NCBI GenBank assembly: GCA_047495785.1
Contig: JBLDXI010000019.1
Span: 124,001 to 188,000, forward strand
DNA from: Lepidodermella squamata
Lineage: Eukaryota > Gastrotricha
Direction of reading: 5' to 3'
Length of the DNA: 64,000 bases
The translations under genes and the position numbers were made by a program. Below the pieces are notes generated by a model. That model was not told where the DNA came from and ran no database searches. It was given only the letters and a program-made list of their open reading frames with translations. The stretch's first letter is position 1. Each line of letters starts with the position of its first letter. Shown here piece after piece: positions 63,901 to 64,000 of this stretch.

Positions 63901-64000
63901 CTACACAGATACCTGGTACAACAACTGTCATCCAAACGACAGCAAGCGCTGGCGCATTGCTACTATCCATCGAAAATCTGAGTTCAATATCGGCTGATAA
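60998..64000 (+). CDS. Secreted Thr/Ser-rich protein with duplicated domain (partial)
   Basis: Exons 60998-61040, 61093-61295, 61345-61767, 62152-62437, 62499-62713, 62770-62884, 62938-63167, 63220-63358 and 63412 onward, running off the window; phases are consistent throughout. A signal peptide (MFLRITILATSLLLG) is followed by two copies of an unrecognised domain of about 250 aa. The copies share NWRAEIDVYT / NWRIESDLFF, GCGANNVFPTTSG / GCSSLFTTSG, then an intron after QLT / YLT, then VCFSNVTAKG / TCFSNLYMPG. Exon 9 encodes a mucin-like Thr/Ser run of more than 170 residues, likely densely O-glycosylated. Probably an extracellular surface, gut or cuticle protein. The domain family is unknown to me. 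Confidence 0.8.

Noticed and set aside
1-64000. CRISPR array, bacterial operon or plasmid features
   Set aside because: No regularly spaced repeats of that type, and the genes have spliceosomal introns and poly(A) signals.
63480-64000. The Thr/Ser-rich stretch as a simple DNA repeat without coding role
   Set aside because: The frame stays open for more than 580 bp downstream of a well-joined exon series, with varied Thr and Ser codons.

Overview
The window is nuclear DNA of a small invertebrate, most likely an ecdysozoan. Genes are interrupted by spliceosomal introns, most of them only 49-50 bp, with GTAAGT-like donors and TTTCAG-like acceptors. Spacers are AT-rich and full of hairpin and terminal-inverted-repeat elements. 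Two multicopper oxidases have the cysteine-rich N-terminus known from arthropod laccases, and there are tRNA and 7SL/SRP RNA genes. The intron style resembles nematodes, but the internal telomere-like tract is TTAGGG rather than TTAGGC, so I do not name the phylum.

Layout. 1-4.1 kb: a stack of non-autonomous inverted-repeat elements and two decayed initiator-tRNA copies. 4.7-5.7 kb (-): first member of a two-membrane-segment (2-TM) family. 7.6-9.5 kb (-): broken transposon-like gene (one in-frame stop, one frameshift). 11.5-13.7 kb: nested inverted repeats round a 678-bp palindrome. 15.7-16.7 kb (+): MARVEL-like four-TM gene. 17.1-19.4 kb (-): ankyrin-repeat gene with a hairpin element in an intron. 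20.4-21 kb: 2-TM gene. 21.5-25 kb: tRNA-Glu then SRP RNA (+), multicopper oxidase 1 (+), SRP RNA and tRNA-Thr (-), so the oxidase lies between two inverted SRP RNA genes. 25.1-27.9 kb: two initiator tRNAs, two more 2-TM genes and an interstitial telomeric tract. 28.1-29.7 kb (-): four-exon glycosidase-like propeller protein. 30.8-33.1 kb (+): multicopper oxidase 2, which has lost a copper-ligand histidine. 33.5-42 kb (+): small membrane proteins with N-terminal PPxY motifs, including a tandem series of single-TM PPSYDE/NPF proteins. 42-46.5 kb: larger 2-TM gene, second MARVEL-like gene, four-TM gene. 47.4-48.6 kb (-): second ankyrin gene. 49.5-52.4 and 57.9-58.9 kb (+): five more 2-TM genes. 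53-56.3 kb (-): two paralogous secreted C-type lectin-like genes. 61-64 kb (+): secreted Thr/Ser-rich protein with an internally duplicated domain, running off the window.

The recurring theme is local duplication. About ten 2-TM proteins, four single-TM PPSY/NPF proteins, two MARVEL-like genes, two lectins, two oxidases and two SRP RNA genes are all paralogues within 64 kb. Intron positions are shared within the gene pairs that I could compare. Several of the membrane proteins carry PPxY motifs, which are known ligands of WW domains such as those of NEDD4-type ubiquitin ligases. The reading of this cluster as membrane adaptors is inference. I assembled exon joins by hand from splice consensus and reading-frame continuity, without transcript evidence.
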